Below are positions 1 through 9,507 of a stretch of DNA of 64,000 bases, piece by piece. The first letter of the stretch is position 1, and every line of letters starts with the position of its first letter. The position numbers and the translations under genes were made by a program. The stretch covers positions 1 to 64,000 of the forward strand of contig CAVWKS010000024.1 of the NCBI GenBank assembly GCA_963755635.1. The letters run 5' to 3'. The notes beneath the pieces were generated by a model. That model did no database searches. It was given only the letters and a program-made list of their open reading frames with translations, and was not told where the DNA came from. This DNA is from AC-32 sp963755635. GTDB taxonomy: Bacteria > Actinomycetota > Thermoleophilia > Gaiellales > Gaiellaceae.

Positions 1-790
<790 letters not shown>

Positions 791-850
791 TTGAATACGT
801 TGTGTCGCTATGGAGTTTTGAGGGTGCGCTTTTCGCGCCTCCCTGACAAT

Positions 851-967
<117 letters not shown>

Positions 968-973
968 TATTTC

Positions 974-1000
974 AAGAGGCCGCTTCGGGCGGCCTCTTTC
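974..1000 (+). terminator. rRNA operon terminator
   Basis: A hairpin with AAGAGGCCGC paired to GCGGCCTCTT around a short TTCG-type loop, ending in a T-run, directly after 5S. This is a Rho-independent terminator closing the rRNA operon. Confidence 0.9.
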
Positions 1001-1022
1001 ATGGTCCCATACCATCGCGCGC

Positions 1023-1511
1023 ATGGAGATCCGAGACGACGAGCTCGTGCTCAGGCCGATCGAAGCCCGAGACGCCGGCGCGATCGCCGCAGGCCTCGCG
1101 GATCCCGAGACGTCGCGATTCATGCTCAAGATCCCGACTCCCTACAGCCCCCGAGATGCCGAGGCCTGGGTCGAGCGCTGCGAGCAGGTCTGGCGAGAAG
1201 GGACGTCGTACCCGTTCGCGATTGTCGGCGCTGTCGACGACGCATTTCTCGGTTCGATCGAGCTGACCGGCGACTCCACCATCGGGTACTGGGTCGCGCC
1301 TGACGCCCAGGGGCGCGGCGTCGCGACGCGCGCACTGAAGTTGCTCTGCGGTTGGGCCCGACAGCGCCCGCTTCGTCTCACGACGCACCCGGACAACATC
1401 GCCTCGCAGCGAGTTGCAGCGAAGGCCGGCTTTCGCCGCATCGGGACGATGACCGAGCAGCTGCGCTTTCGCGACGGCGAGCGCGAGTCGATCCTCTTCG
1501 AACTTCGCTAG
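1023..1511 (+). CDS. GNAT family N-acetyltransferase (RimJ/RimL-like)
   Basis: A 162-residue protein with the GNAT fold of RimJ/RimL-type acetyltransferases, which transfer an acetyl group from acetyl-CoA to an amine, often a protein N-terminus. The acetyl-CoA loop QGRGVAT is at about 96-102, preceded by the typical YWVAP strand, and NxxSxRVxxKxGF follows at about 124-137. The ATG at 1023 is preferred because the frame extends upstream into 5S rRNA. It sits just after the rRNA terminator and converges on the M48 protease. The substrate cannot be deduced. Confidence 0.85.
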   Translation: MEIRDDELVLRPIEARDAGAIAAGLADPETSRFMLKIPTPYSPRDAEAWVERCEQVWREGTSYPFAIVGAVDDAFLGSIELTGDSTIGYWVAPDAQGRGVATRALKLLCGWARQRPLRLTTHPDNIASQRVAAKAGFRRIGTMTEQLRFRDGERESILFELR

Positions 1512-1514
1512 CCG

Positions 1515-2357
1515 CTAGGCCGCGCGCAGCTTGTCGCGCCAGTCGGGGTCGAGCTCGCGCAGGCGCCGCACGCGCTCGCCGACGGGCGGGTGCGTGACGA
1601 AGAGCGCGCCGAGCCCTTCCTCGGCGAACGGGTTGAACGTGTAGAGCGGCTCCGTCGCAGGGTTGGCCCGGAACTCGACGAGCTGCGCGGCCTGCTCGAG
1701 CCGGATCAGCGCGTCGGCGAGCCCATGCGGCGAGCCGCAGAGGCCGGCGGCCGTGCGATCGGCCATGAACTCGCGCTTCGGCGAGAGCAGCAGGTGGACG
1801 AATGCGGCCGCGACCGGGCCGAGCACGAAGAGGAGCGCCCGCTGCATCCATCCGCCGATCCGGCTGAGCTCGATCAGCGCACCGGCGAGCACGACCGCGG
1901 TCGTCTGCAGGAGCAGGTCGCGGTTGCGTACGTGCGCGAGCTCGTGTGCGAGCACGCCCTCGAGCTCGGCGGGGGTTGCCGCCCCGAGTAGCCCGCGGCT
2001 GACCGCGATCGCCGCGCCGCGCGGGCCGCGACCCGCGCTGAGCGCGCGCGGATGTCCGTCAGGCAGGAGATAGAGCTTGGGCTTCGGTAGCACGGCGGCA
2101 GTCGCCAGACGCGCAAGGGTCGAGTGCAGTGCCGGCGCCTCGCCGAGCGGCAGCTCACGCGCCCCGACCATCCCGAGGGCGACACGGTCCGCGTACCAGT
2201 ACGCCGCCGCTGCGACGAGCGCGCCGAAGAAGACGAGCAGCGAGGCGAGGCGGTAGCCGCCGAGCGCCCAGCCGATCGCCGCGAGCGCAGCGCATCCGCC
2301 GAGCAGTATCAGCCAGACCTTGAGGATGTTCCAGAAGACGACGAGCCGAAAGCGCAC
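1515..2357 (-). CDS. M48 family (HtpX-like) membrane zinc metalloprotease
   Basis: A 280-residue HtpX-like protease for membrane protein quality control. Two hydrophobic helices lie near residues 8-55, the zinc motif HELAH is at about 138-142, and KREFMADRTA near 190 supplies the third ligand. More hydrophobic segments follow the active site. The GTG start shares one base with the TAG stop of the upstream small gene (TAGTG), so the two are translationally coupled. The frame runs open further upstream into the phosphatase region, but that is the shadow frame left by the frameshift there. Confidence 0.88.
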   Translation of the reverse strand: MRFRLVVFWNILKVWLILLGGCAALAAIGWALGGYRLASLLVFFGALVAAAAYWYADRVALGMVGARELPLGEAPALHSTLARLATAAVLPKPKLYLLPDGHPRALSAGRGPRGAAIAVSRGLLGAATPAELEGVLAHELAHVRNRDLLLQTTAVVLAGALIELSRIGGWMQRALLFVLGPVAAAFVHLLLSPKREFMADRTAAGLCGSPHGLADALIRLEQAAQLVEFRANPATEPLYTFNPFAEEGLGALFVTHPPVGERVRRLRELDPDWRDKLRAA

Positions 2358-2602
2358 TAACCGTCCTGCTGCTCGTCGTCCTCGAGCCCGCGCGGCGGCC
2401 AGTCGGGCTCGGGCGCGTCGCAGCGGCTCGAGCAGTGGAGCGAGGCGATGTTCTGGAGCGGGATCAGGATGTGCCCGTTCAGCTCGATGTGCGCGACATC
2501 TTCGACGAGGCAGTACGCGGTGAGCACCCCGTCCTGGTAGTCGCCCCCGAAGAGCGCGACCTCGACCTGCTCGCCCTTGTACTTGTTGGTGTAGTCGTCC
2601 AC
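2357..2602 (-). CDS. small conserved hypothetical protein, possibly LSm-like
   Basis: An 81-residue acidic protein starting MDDYTNKYKGEQVEV. The core has short beta-rich blocks (VALFGGDYQDGVLTAYCLVEDVAHIEL, then GHILIPLQNIASLHC), a pattern like an Sm/LSm fold with a variant Sm2 loop, followed by an acidic tail. It lies between the histidine phosphatase and the M48 protease on the same strand and overlaps the protease start by one base. No function is assigned. The Sm-like reading is inference from strand pattern only. Confidence 0.65.
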   Translation of the reverse strand: MDDYTNKYKGEQVEVALFGGDYQDGVLTAYCLVEDVAHIELNGHILIPLQNIASLHCSSRCDAPEPDWPPRGLEDDEQQDG

Positions 2603-2608
2603 GGCGAC

Positions 2609-3155
2609 TCAGTCTATTTCCCGCAGGGCGCCGCCAACGGCTTCGAGCCGGAGGACGTGGCAGTTGGCGATCCGGTCGACGCCGTCGGTGCCGCAATGCC
2701 GCAGCACGGCTCGGAGCGGCCCGCCGTGTGAGACGACGAGCACCGTGCCCGTCGGGTGCTCGTCCGCGATCCGGCTGAGCGCGCCGAGAATTCGGCGGTC
2801 GAGCTCGTCGCGGGACTCCCCGTCTCCGAGGACGCCGTCGGCGACCTCCTCGGGAAAGCGCTCGTGGATCTCGTCGTCCGTCAGGCCCTCCCAACTGCCG
2901 AAGTGCCGCTCGCGGAGCTCCGGTCAGCGCGGTCACCTCGAGTCCGCGGGCCCCGGCGACGATGCGCGCCGTCTCCTGCGCGCGGGAGAGGTCGCTCGAG
3001 TAGACGGCCTCGAGCTCTTCATCGGCGAGCTCCGCGGCAAGGCCGCGTGCCTGCTCGCGGCCGGTCTCGTTGAGCGGCCGGTCGGCGTGGCCCTGGAGGC
3101 GCCGGTTCAGATTCCAGTCCGTCTCGCCGTGGCGCACGAGGAGAATCCGGGTCAC
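2609..3155 (-). CDS. histidine phosphatase family protein (phosphoglycerate mutase-like), frameshifted here
   Basis: The N-terminus MTRILLVRHGETDWN carries the RHG phosphohistidine motif, and RAQETARIV follows. The C-terminal half, in another frame, has LRERHFGSWEGL and VVSHGGPLRAVLRH, the second catalytic His motif. Removing one base near 2922 joins the halves as TALTELRERHFGSWEG, giving a normal protein of about 181 residues. This is the usual size of CobC/GpmB-type phosphatases. The GTG start at 3155 is 20 bp from the divergent SDR gene. The break is probably a sequencing insertion, because both halves are well conserved. Confidence 0.82.
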
Positions 3156-3175
3156 CCGGTTAGGCTAGCGACCCG

Positions 3176-3931
3176 ATGGACCTCGGCCTCAGCGATCGCC
3201 TCTGCCTCGTCACCGGCTCGACCGGCGGCATCGGGCTGGCGACGGCGAGGCTGCTGGTCGAGGAGGGCGCCCGCGTCGTGACCTGCGGGCGGAGCGAGCC
3301 GCCGGGCATCGGCGAGGCGCTGCACGTGCAGGCCGATCTCTCCCAGCCGGGCGAGCCCGAGCGGGTCGTCGCCGAGGCCGGCCCGGTCGACGTGCTCGTC
3401 AACAACGCCGGCTACGCGGAGCAGCGCGACTTCCTCGAGGTGACCGACGAGCAGTGGGAGGCGGTCTGGCAACTGAACGTGATGAGTTATGTCCGCGCGA
3501 TCCGAGCGGCGGTGCCGGCGATGCGTGAGCGCGACGGCGGCGTGATCGTGAACGTGGCGTCCACGGCGGGCAAGCGTCCCTCGACCGGAATGCCCGACTA
3601 CTCGGTGACGAAGGCGGCGGTGCTATCACTGTCCCGGCTTGTGGCCGACCTCTATGCGGGCGACGGCGTCCGCTGCAACGCGATCTCGCCCGGGCCGACG
3701 GCCACGGAGGCGTGGCTCGGGGATGGCGGCCTGGCCGACCAGCAGGCGGGTCGCAGCGGCAAGAGCCGGGAGGAGGTACTCGAGGCGGTGGGCAAGGGCC
3801 GGCCGCTCGGCCGGCTCGCGGAGCCCGAGGAGATCGCCGCGGTGATCGCGTTCCTCTGCTCCGACCGAGCCTCGTACGTCACCGGCGCGGCGTGGAGCGC
3901 GGACGGCGGCACCGTGCCGATCATCATCTGA
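3176..3931 (+). CDS. SDR family NAD(P)-dependent oxidoreductase
   Basis: A 251-residue classical short-chain dehydrogenase. The cofactor loop TGSTGGIG is at 13-20, NNAG at 76-79, the catalytic Ser in NVASTAG near 129, and YSVTK with Tyr142 and Lys146. The C-terminus ends in the family's YVTGAAWSADGG block. It is divergent from the histidine phosphatase with about 20 bp between starts. The substrate is unknown; FabG-like or 3-hydroxyacyl activity would fit but is not shown. Confidence 0.9.
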   Translation: MDLGLSDRLCLVTGSTGGIGLATARLLVEEGARVVTCGRSEPPGIGEALHVQADLSQPGEPERVVAEAGPVDVLVNNAGYAEQRDFLEVTDEQWEAVWQLNVMSYVRAIRAAVPAMRERDGGVIVNVASTAGKRPSTGMPDYSVTKAAVLSLSRLVADLYAGDGVRCNAISPGPTATEAWLGDGGLADQQAGRSGKSREEVLEAVGKGRPLGRLAEPEEIAAVIAFLCSDRASYVTGAAWSADGGTVPIII

Positions 3932-3999
3932 CTTGCTGCGCGGACCCGCGCGGCCGCTGTGGAGCAATTGACACGCATTCGGCCCCAAGCGGTGACCCA

Positions 4000-4092
4000 C
4001 GCGTGAACGCTTCGCCGGTAACGTCGACCGCGAGGGAGGTGGGAAGCAAGCCCCACCCAATTGAAGGGTGGGGGATGGCCCGGGGTCACGCG
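4000..4092 (+). other. possible structured leader upstream of dgt-dnaG
   Basis: The 209-bp gap 3932-4140 holds no gene. Within it, CGCGTGA (4000-4006) can pair with TCACGCG (4086-4092), enclosing a perfect 8-bp hairpin, CCCCACCC to GGGTGGGG at 4051-4073, with a 7-nt loop. The remaining loop is G-rich. It matches no riboswitch consensus I could recall. It could be an unrecognised leader RNA or only a GC-rich intergenic fold. Confidence 0.3.
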
Positions 4093-4140
4093 ATGTCGCG
4101 CGGCGACGCGGGGACTCGGGTGTAGTCGCTGCCCGGTTGA

Positions 4141-5137
4141 ATGACTAGCATCGGCGGGGTGCCGGAGCTTGCCGGAACGGTCGCTGACGCCTTCGAGGCG
4201 GGCGTGCGCGAGCACGAAGAGCGGTGGCTCTCGCCGCTCGCGGTTCGCTCCTACGAAACACGAGGCCGGGCCGAGCCCGAGGAGGAGTGCCGGCTGCGCA
4301 CGCCGTTCCAGCGGGACCGCGACCGGATCGTCCACGCCAAGGCGTTCCGTCGCCTGATGCACAAGACGCAGGTCTTCATCGACCCCTCCGGCGACCACTA
4401 CCGCACCCGGTTGACGCACACGCTCGAGACGACCGGCATCTCGCGCGGGGTCGCCCGCGCGCTCAAGCTGAACGAGGACCTCGTCGAGGCGATCGGCCTC
4501 GGCCACGATCTCGGGCCACACGCCGTTCGGCCACGCGGGCGAGGAGGCCCTCGACGAGTTGCTCCAGGAGCGCTTCGGCCGGGGCTTCCACCACAACGAG
4601 CACTCGCTTCGAGTCGTCGACGTGCTCGAGCGCGACGGACGCGGTCTCAACCTGACCGCCGAGGTGCGCGACGGCATCCTCAACCACACAGGCCCCAACG
4701 AGCCCGACACGCTCGAGGGCAAGATCGTCCGCCTCGTCGACCGCGTCGCCTACATCAACCACGACATCGACGACGCGGTCCGCGCCGGAGTGCTCGACCC
4801 CGCAGATCTCCCGCGCGAGGAGATCGACCTCCTCGGCCCGACGGGCTCGCGCCGGATCGACACCCTCGTTCACGACCTCGTCGAGACCTCCGCGCGCGAC
4901 GGCGACATCCGCCAGACCGAGGCGATCGGCCACGCGATGCTCACGCTTCGCTCGTTCATGTTCGACCACGTCTACCTCGCCGAGACCGCCCGCGCCGAAC
5001 ACACGCGCGCCCGCGTGACCATCCAGCAGATCTTCGACCACCTCGTCGAGCGCGGCGATCCGGTAGACGACGTGGTGGACTACGTCGCGGGCATGACCGA
5101 TCGCTTCGCACTCAACTACGCCGAGACGCTCGGCTGA
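4141..5137 (+). CDS. dgt: deoxyguanosinetriphosphate triphosphohydrolase-like protein, frameshifted here
   Basis: An HD-domain dNTPase that cleaves dNTPs to deoxynucleoside and triphosphate. The N-terminal part has the RDRDRIVHAKAFRRL block, THTLE (first metal His near 93) and GHDLG (about 121-125). One extra G in the GGG at 4513-4515 then shifts the frame. The expected HTPFGHAGEEAL continues in another frame and runs to a TGA at 5135-5137. Corrected length is about 331 residues. The stop overlaps the dnaG start (TGATG), a common actinobacterial dgt-dnaG arrangement. A sequence error is more likely than true gene loss. Confidence 0.85.
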
Positions 5138-6786
5138 TGGCACGGATCCGCGAGGCATCGGTCCGCGAGGCCGTCGAAGCGGCCGACATGGTCGAGGTCG
5201 TCTCGGCGCGAACGCAGCTCCGCCGCTCGGGTGTGCGCTACACCGGCCTCTGTCCCTTCCACGACGAGAAGACGCCGAGCTTCTCCGTCAACCCGGCCGA
5301 CAAGCTCTTTTACTGCTTCGGCTGCGGCAAGGGCGGCGACCTGATCACGTTCGTGCGCGAGACCGAGCAGCTCGACTTCGCGCAGGCGGTCGAATGGCTC
5401 GCAGAGCGCTACCGGGTGTCGCTCGAGTACGAGGAATCGTCGCCGCAGCAGGACGCCGAGCGAAGCCGCCGGGAACGCCTCTTCGCGCTGCTCGAGCAGG
5501 CAACGAGCTTCTACGAGCGCTACCTCTGGGATGCGGCCTCCGGCGGCCCGGCCCGCGAGTATCTCGAGAGCCGCGCCCTCGGCGAGGAGATCTGCCGTGA
5601 GTACCGGCTCGGCCTCGCGCCCGGCGGCCAGACGCTGGCGCGCAAGGCCCGCGAGAAGGGCTTCACGCAGGCCGAGCTGGCCGCCGCCGGTCTCGTCAAC
5701 CGGCGCGGGAACGACTACTTCTCGGGCCGGTTGCTTTTCCCGCTCGCCGACGCGCGCGGTCGCGTGCGGGGGTTCCAGGCGCGCAAGCTGCGCGAGGACG
5801 ACCCGCTGCGGGCGAAGTACGTCAACTCGCCGGAGGGGGAGCTCTTTCGCAAGGGCGATCTCCTGTACGGGCTCGACCGGGCCCGCGCTGCGATCACGAA
5901 GCAGGAGCGGGCAATCGTCGTCGAGGGCAACCCCGACGTGCTCGCCCTGCGGCAGGCCGGGGTCGAGCCGGTCGTCGCGCCGATGGGGACAGCGCTGACC
6001 GAGCGCCAGCTGAAGGAGCTCTCGCGCCTGGCGCACAAGGTCTACCTCTGTTTTGACGGCGACGCGGCCGGCGAGGCGGCGACGCTGCGCGGGATGGAGC
6101 TCGCAGCCGCCCAGGGTTTCGACGTGCGCGTGGTCGCGCTGCCGCCGGGAACCGACCCTGCGGACGAGCCGGACGGGTTCGAGGAGCGGCTGGCGCGGGC
6201 CGAGAGCTACATCGGCTACCGCGTCCGGCTGGAGATCGAGCGTGCGCCGGACCGCCAGGAGGCGTTCGTCCGCGTGCGGGAGGTTCTCTCCCGGTTCGGT
6301 GAGGATTCCCCGGAGCGGCAGGACGCGGTGCGGCTCGCGGCCGACCGGCTCGACCTGCCGAAGGAGACGCAGGCCGGTCTCGCTCCCGGCACACGCTCCG
6401 GCGCCACCGGGGTGCTCTCGCCGCGACTCCTCGAGGCGGGCGCGCGGCTCGAGCGCGATGCGCTGGCAGGCGTCGCGGCGCATCCCGACCTGCACGACGT
6501 GCTCGCCGGGCTCGGCCCCGAGCACTTCGACTCCGATCTCCACCAGCGCGTGCGAGCCCATCTGCTCGAGCCCGGGGAGGTCGACGAGGAGCTCGTCCCC
6601 GTGCTCGCGGAGCTCGACGCCCGCGCAGCCGAAGGCGGAATCGACGACGAGACGGCCAAGGAGCTCCTGCTCCGCCTGCGCGAGCGCCAGCTCCGGCGCG
6701 AGCTCTCGACGGCGTCCCCGGAGCGGACGAAAGAGCTCCAAGAACAGCTCGAGAAGATCCGCGCGACCGCGTCGAGCCTCGCCTGA
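5137..6786 (+). CDS. dnaG: DNA primase
   Basis: A 549-residue DnaG primase that makes RNA primers for replication. The N-terminal CHC2 zinc ribbon has CPFH (Cys39, His42) and CFGC (Cys60, Cys63). The catalytic core and TOPRIM domain follow, with VVEGNPDVLAL near 260 in place of the common EGYMDV, and FDGDAAGEAA near 305. A shorter helical DnaB-interacting tail ends in ELQEQLEKI. The ATG at 5137 overlaps the dgt stop, so expression is probably coupled. The frame is open upstream through the frameshifted dgt region, which should not be read as a fusion. Confidence 0.95.
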   Translation: MARIREASVREAVEAADMVEVVSARTQLRRSGVRYTGLCPFHDEKTPSFSVNPADKLFYCFGCGKGGDLITFVRETEQLDFAQAVEWLAERYRVSLEYEESSPQQDAERSRRERLFALLEQATSFYERYLWDAASGGPAREYLESRALGEEICREYRLGLAPGGQTLARKAREKGFTQAELAAAGLVNRRGNDYFSGRLLFPLADARGRVRGFQARKLREDDPLRAKYVNSPEGELFRKGDLLYGLDRARAAITKQERAIVVEGNPDVLALRQAGVEPVVAPMGTALTERQLKELSRLAHKVYLCFDGDAAGEAATLRGMELAAAQGFDVRVVALPPGTDPADEPDGFEERLARAESYIGYRVRLEIERAPDRQEAFVRVREVLSRFGEDSPERQDAVRLAADRLDLPKETQAGLAPGTRSGATGVLSPRLLEAGARLERDALAGVAAHPDLHDVLAGLGPEHFDSDLHQRVRAHLLEPGEVDEELVPVLAELDARAAEGGIDDETAKELLLRLRERQLRRELSTASPERTKELQEQLEKIRATASSLA

Positions 6787-6960
6787 GCGAGCGGTCGCGC
6801 TCCCGGAACTCGGACCCGGTACCCGCTTCGCCCGAACAGCGGCGGGAACAACCGCACGAAGGAGCAGCTCTACAACCAGGCCAAGCGGCTGAAGATCGAG
6901 GGCCGCTCGAGCATGAGCAAGGCGCAAGTCGAGCGCGCCATCAGCCGCGCCCGGTCTTAA
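6787..6960 (+). pseudogene. Rho-N-like small open frame after dnaG, no start codon
   Basis: Directly in frame after the dnaG stop, an open frame to TAA at 6958 encodes TKEQLYNQAKRLKIEGRSS and SKAQVERAIS. This is the helix-loop-helix seen in Rho N-terminal-like and KEQL small proteins. There is no ATG, GTG or TTG between the dnaG stop and the conserved block. An intact relative, with TKEQLLKEARRLNIKGRSK, is encoded at 43716-43838 with a good start and RBS. Options are a decayed small gene, a start lost to a sequence error, or readthrough of the dnaG stop. Confidence 0.5.
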
Positions 6961-7052
6961 GGCGAGCGGCCAGCGTCTTTGTCGGCGCGGGCCGCTCCTC
7001 GCCCTCAAGCGCAGGCAAGACCCCGGCTACAATTCGAGCCGCTGAGCACCGT

Positions 7053-7125
7053 TCCCCGGTAGCTCAATTGGCAGAGCATCCGGCTGTTAACCGGAGGGTT
7101 GTTGGTTCGAGTCCAACCCGGGGAG
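7053..7125 (+). tRNA. tRNA-Asn (GTT)
   Basis: A 73-nt cloverleaf. The acceptor TCCCCGG pairs with CCGGGGA, the D-arm is GCTC/GAGC, the anticodon stem TCCGG/CCGGA holds the loop CTGTTAA (anticodon GTT), and the T-arm is GTTGG-TTCGAGT-CCAAC. CCA is not encoded. Confidence 0.97.
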
Positions 7126-7130
7126 TCGGC

Positions 7131-7154
7131 GTGGGGGAACCCCGGTTCCCCCAC
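7131..7154 (+). terminator. terminator after tRNA-Asn
   Basis: A near-perfect palindrome, GTGGGGGAACC paired with GGTTCCCCCAC, starts 6 nt after the tRNA. The T-run is weak. The same stem type recurs as a tandem pair after corA near 57758-57802. Confidence 0.6.
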
Positions 7155-7248
7155 GAGCCCATTCCTTCGGTCTGGCCTGAACGCAGACCGCAATTCCGGC
7201 CTTTCCGGAGCGTCTACTGGGTACGCAACCGAAACGGGGGGTTGAAGG

Positions 7249-7869
7249 ATGCGCAAGCTCATGGTGTTCATCGCCGCGCTCGCCGTTCTCGGCGTGGCCG
7301 GCGTCGCCGGCGCGGCGAAACCGCCCTCGGTGACGATCTCGGTCTCACGACCGGTGGTCGTCTACGGCGGGACCGTCAAGCTGTCCGGCAAGGTGTCAAG
7401 CCACGCGACCGGCGAGCAGGTGGCCGTGCTGGCCAAGGCCTACGGGTCATCGAGCTACACGCCGCTCGACGTCGCCACGACGACTGGCGGTGGTGCCTGG
7501 AGCGACCAGGTCTCGCCGCAGATCCTGACGAGCTACACGGCGAAATGGGGCCCCACGACGAGCGCGTCCGTCACCGTGAAGGTGCGGCCGCAGATCGTGC
7601 TTACGTACAACAACCGCACCGTGAGGAGGGGCACGTTCTCCGTCCAGGTGAACGGCGCCCGCTCGTTCGCAGGCAAGCACGTCCTGGTTCAGCGGCTCGG
7701 TTCCACCGGCCCGCAGACGGTCAAGCGCGTCGTGCTCGACTCGAGCTCCTCGGCGACGTTCATGATTCGGCTCCCGAAGCGCCGGGTGCGAGTGCGCGTC
7801 GTGATGCCGTCCTCTCAGGCGGCGCCGGGGTACCTGGCCGGCTACAGCAACGTCTGGAAGAGCTCGTAA
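7249..7869 (+). CDS. secreted protein with Ig-like/beta-sandwich repeats, unknown function
   Basis: A 206-residue exported protein. The signal peptide (MRKLMVFIAALAVLGVAGVAGA) is cut near residue 22. The mature part has two beta-rich units: VTISVSRPVVVYGGTVKLSGKV (about 27-50), then PQIVLTYNNRTVRRGTFSVQVNG (about 115-140). This resembles bacterial Ig-like domains in which a GxxVxLSG strand opens the fold. The GGGGGG stretch 5' of the ATG gives a usable ribosome-binding site. No catalytic residues are seen. It is probably a cell-surface or matrix protein. Confidence 0.7.
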   Translation: MRKLMVFIAALAVLGVAGVAGAAKPPSVTISVSRPVVVYGGTVKLSGKVSSHATGEQVAVLAKAYGSSSYTPLDVATTTGGGAWSDQVSPQILTSYTAKWGPTTSASVTVKVRPQIVLTYNNRTVRRGTFSVQVNGARSFAGKHVLVQRLGSTGPQTVKRVVLDSSSSATFMIRLPKRRVRVRVVMPSSQAAPGYLAGYSNVWKSS

Positions 7870-7963
7870 GGCAGTAACTCGAGGCCGGGGCGCGTAGGCG
7901 CCTCGGCCTTCCCTCTTCCGCCCGGCTGGCGTCCGCGGGAGCCGAGGGCTACTCTTGACGCGC

Positions 7964-9304
7964 ATGCTCCGGTCGGCTGCGCTGGCCTTCGGGCTCGCCC
8001 TCGCCGCCGCCGGCTCCGCATCCGCAGAGCTCGTGGCGCGCGGTGTTCAGGACGGGGCGCTTGCGCTGGGGCCGAAGGGGACGCCGTACGTGGCCTTCAT
8101 GCGCTCCGGGAAGGTGGTTGTCGCGCAACGCCGGGCGAGGCGCTGGCGGTCGGAGACAGCCGCGGCCGTCGGATCCGGCTGGCAGGTTCGCGCCTTCGCG
8201 GTCGGTCGCGCCGGCCCGGTGGTTCTCGTCCAGAGCCCCGATACCCGGCGGATCATGGCGGTGCGGCGGGTGCTGCTCGGCTGGCAGACGATCCGACTCG
8301 TCGCGCGGCTGCCGGCAGGGACGCTGCTCGGCTGGCCCGGCCTCACGCTCGACCGTGCGGGGAATCCAATCGTCGCCTACGTCCGCTGGACGCCTGCGAA
8401 CTTCGCCAGCCGGCTCCTCCTCGCACGCGTGGATGCGGGCGGCCAAGTGCGGGCACAGCGCATAACCGCCGGTGGGTTCCCGCCGGGATACCTCGCGCCG
8501 GCTGCAGAGCCGTTGCTCGCGGGCGCGCAAGTCCACGTGCTCGAGTCCTCCGGGTGGCGCGGAAGCGTGGAGACGTTCGAGTGGTACCCCCGCGCGAAGA
8601 CCTGGACCGGGCTCGGCGTCGATGTGAGCCGCGGCGACTGGCCGCTCGGGCCCGTGCTTGCAGCGCAAGGGAAGAACGGCCTCGTCTACGCGGCCTGGAC
8701 CGAGTCGATGCTCGGCTTCGGCTTCGTGCCTGTCACGCTCGCGGTACACCGTCTGCACTCGGTCTCCGTGCACTCGGAGTTCGTGCTCGACCGGGCGCTG
8801 ACGACCGCGCTCGCGCTTCCCGCGAGCGGGCCCGAGGTCGCGGCGAACGAGTGGGTCGACCAGTCGGACCTCGGGCTCGACGGCAGCGCGGACGTCTGGG
8901 CGGGAGTGGTGAAGGGCGCCGGGCGGGTCGAGCTCGACGGCTGGATCGCGGGGCTCGCTGCCCCTCCGAGCGGCGGCCGCGACCTGTTGCTTGCGAGGCC
9001 TGAGGGGCTTTCCTGGTTCCACTCGCGCGGCCGGCTGACGACTTCCGTCACGATCGACGCGGCTCCGGCGGCGGGCGGCGTCACCGTGAGCGGCACGGTC
9101 GGCGGAATCTCTTCGGGGACGGTCAGGATCTACCGCGAGCACCCGGGCGCGGCGCGGCAGCTCGCCGGCTCGGCGCCGATCGTGGGCGGCTCATATTCGT
9201 TCCTCGACCGCGCACCTGTCGAGCCGCTGCTCTACCGCGCCGTCTACACCGACCCGCGCAGCGGGATCCCGTTCGCGGCGCTCCTCCACCCGGACGCTGA
9301 CTAG
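7964..9304 (+). CDS. secreted beta-propeller-like protein, unknown function
   Basis: A 446-residue exported protein with signal peptide MLRSAALAFGLALAAAGSASA. The body alternates short beta strands with repeated units such as GALALGPKGTPYVAF, LTLDRAGNPIVAYV and VLAAQGKNGLVYAAW, typical of a beta-propeller. A C-terminal VTVSGTVGGISSGTVRIY segment looks like an Ig-like domain. An in-frame TTG at 7955 is an alternative start. The stop overlaps the stop of the convergent zinc-ribbon gene in a shared CTAG (9301-9304). Function not recognised. Confidence 0.7.
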   Translation: MLRSAALAFGLALAAAGSASAELVARGVQDGALALGPKGTPYVAFMRSGKVVVAQRRARRWRSETAAAVGSGWQVRAFAVGRAGPVVLVQSPDTRRIMAVRRVLLGWQTIRLVARLPAGTLLGWPGLTLDRAGNPIVAYVRWTPANFASRLLLARVDAGGQVRAQRITAGGFPPGYLAPAAEPLLAGAQVHVLESSGWRGSVETFEWYPRAKTWTGLGVDVSRGDWPLGPVLAAQGKNGLVYAAWTESMLGFGFVPVTLAVHRLHSVSVHSEFVLDRALTTALALPASGPEVAANEWVDQSDLGLDGSADVWAGVVKGAGRVELDGWIAGLAAPPSGGRDLLLARPEGLSWFHSRGRLTTSVTIDAAPAAGGVTVSGTVGGISSGTVRIYREHPGAARQLAGSAPIVGGSYSFLDRAPVEPLLYRAVYTDPRSGIPFAALLHPDAD

Positions 9305-9462
9305 CGGCCGCAGGAGCAGACGGTCTCGCCGAGCTCGCGCCGCTCGAAGTGCAGCCCGCAGCGCGCGCAGGTCGCCGGCAGGATCGCCGCGCGCACCAGC
9401 AGGGCCCGCATCAGTGCGATCCAGAGGATCAGATACGGGAGAGCGACCACCGGCGAATTCAT
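9301..9462 (-). CDS. small membrane protein with zinc ribbon
   Basis: A 53-residue protein. The N-terminal hydrophobic helix (SPVVALPYLILWIALMRALLV) is followed by CARCGLHFERRELGETVCSCGR, a compact four-Cys zinc ribbon. The ATG at 9462 is chosen over upstream in-frame codons because those read into non-coding-looking sequence. It converges on the secreted protein gene and shares CTAG with it. Function unknown. Confidence 0.6.
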   Translation of the reverse strand: MNSPVVALPYLILWIALMRALLVRAAILPATCARCGLHFERRELGETVCSCGR

Positions 9463-9507
9463 GCTGGCCCTATCGGCTTGGTCAGGCGAAGGGTTTAGCG
9501 GGCTAGA

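Noticed and set aside
1515..3155. A 546-residue phosphatase/M48 protease fusion
   Set aside because: The middle is an Arg-rich shadow frame created by the insertion near 2922. The small gene at 2357-2602 and the phosphatase C-terminus occupy that interval in other frames.
4141..6786. An 881-residue frame joining dGTPase N-terminus to primase
   Set aside because: The join results from one extra G near 4515. The true dgt C-terminus continues in another frame up to the dnaG ATG, and the linker translates to low-complexity Arg/Pro sequence.
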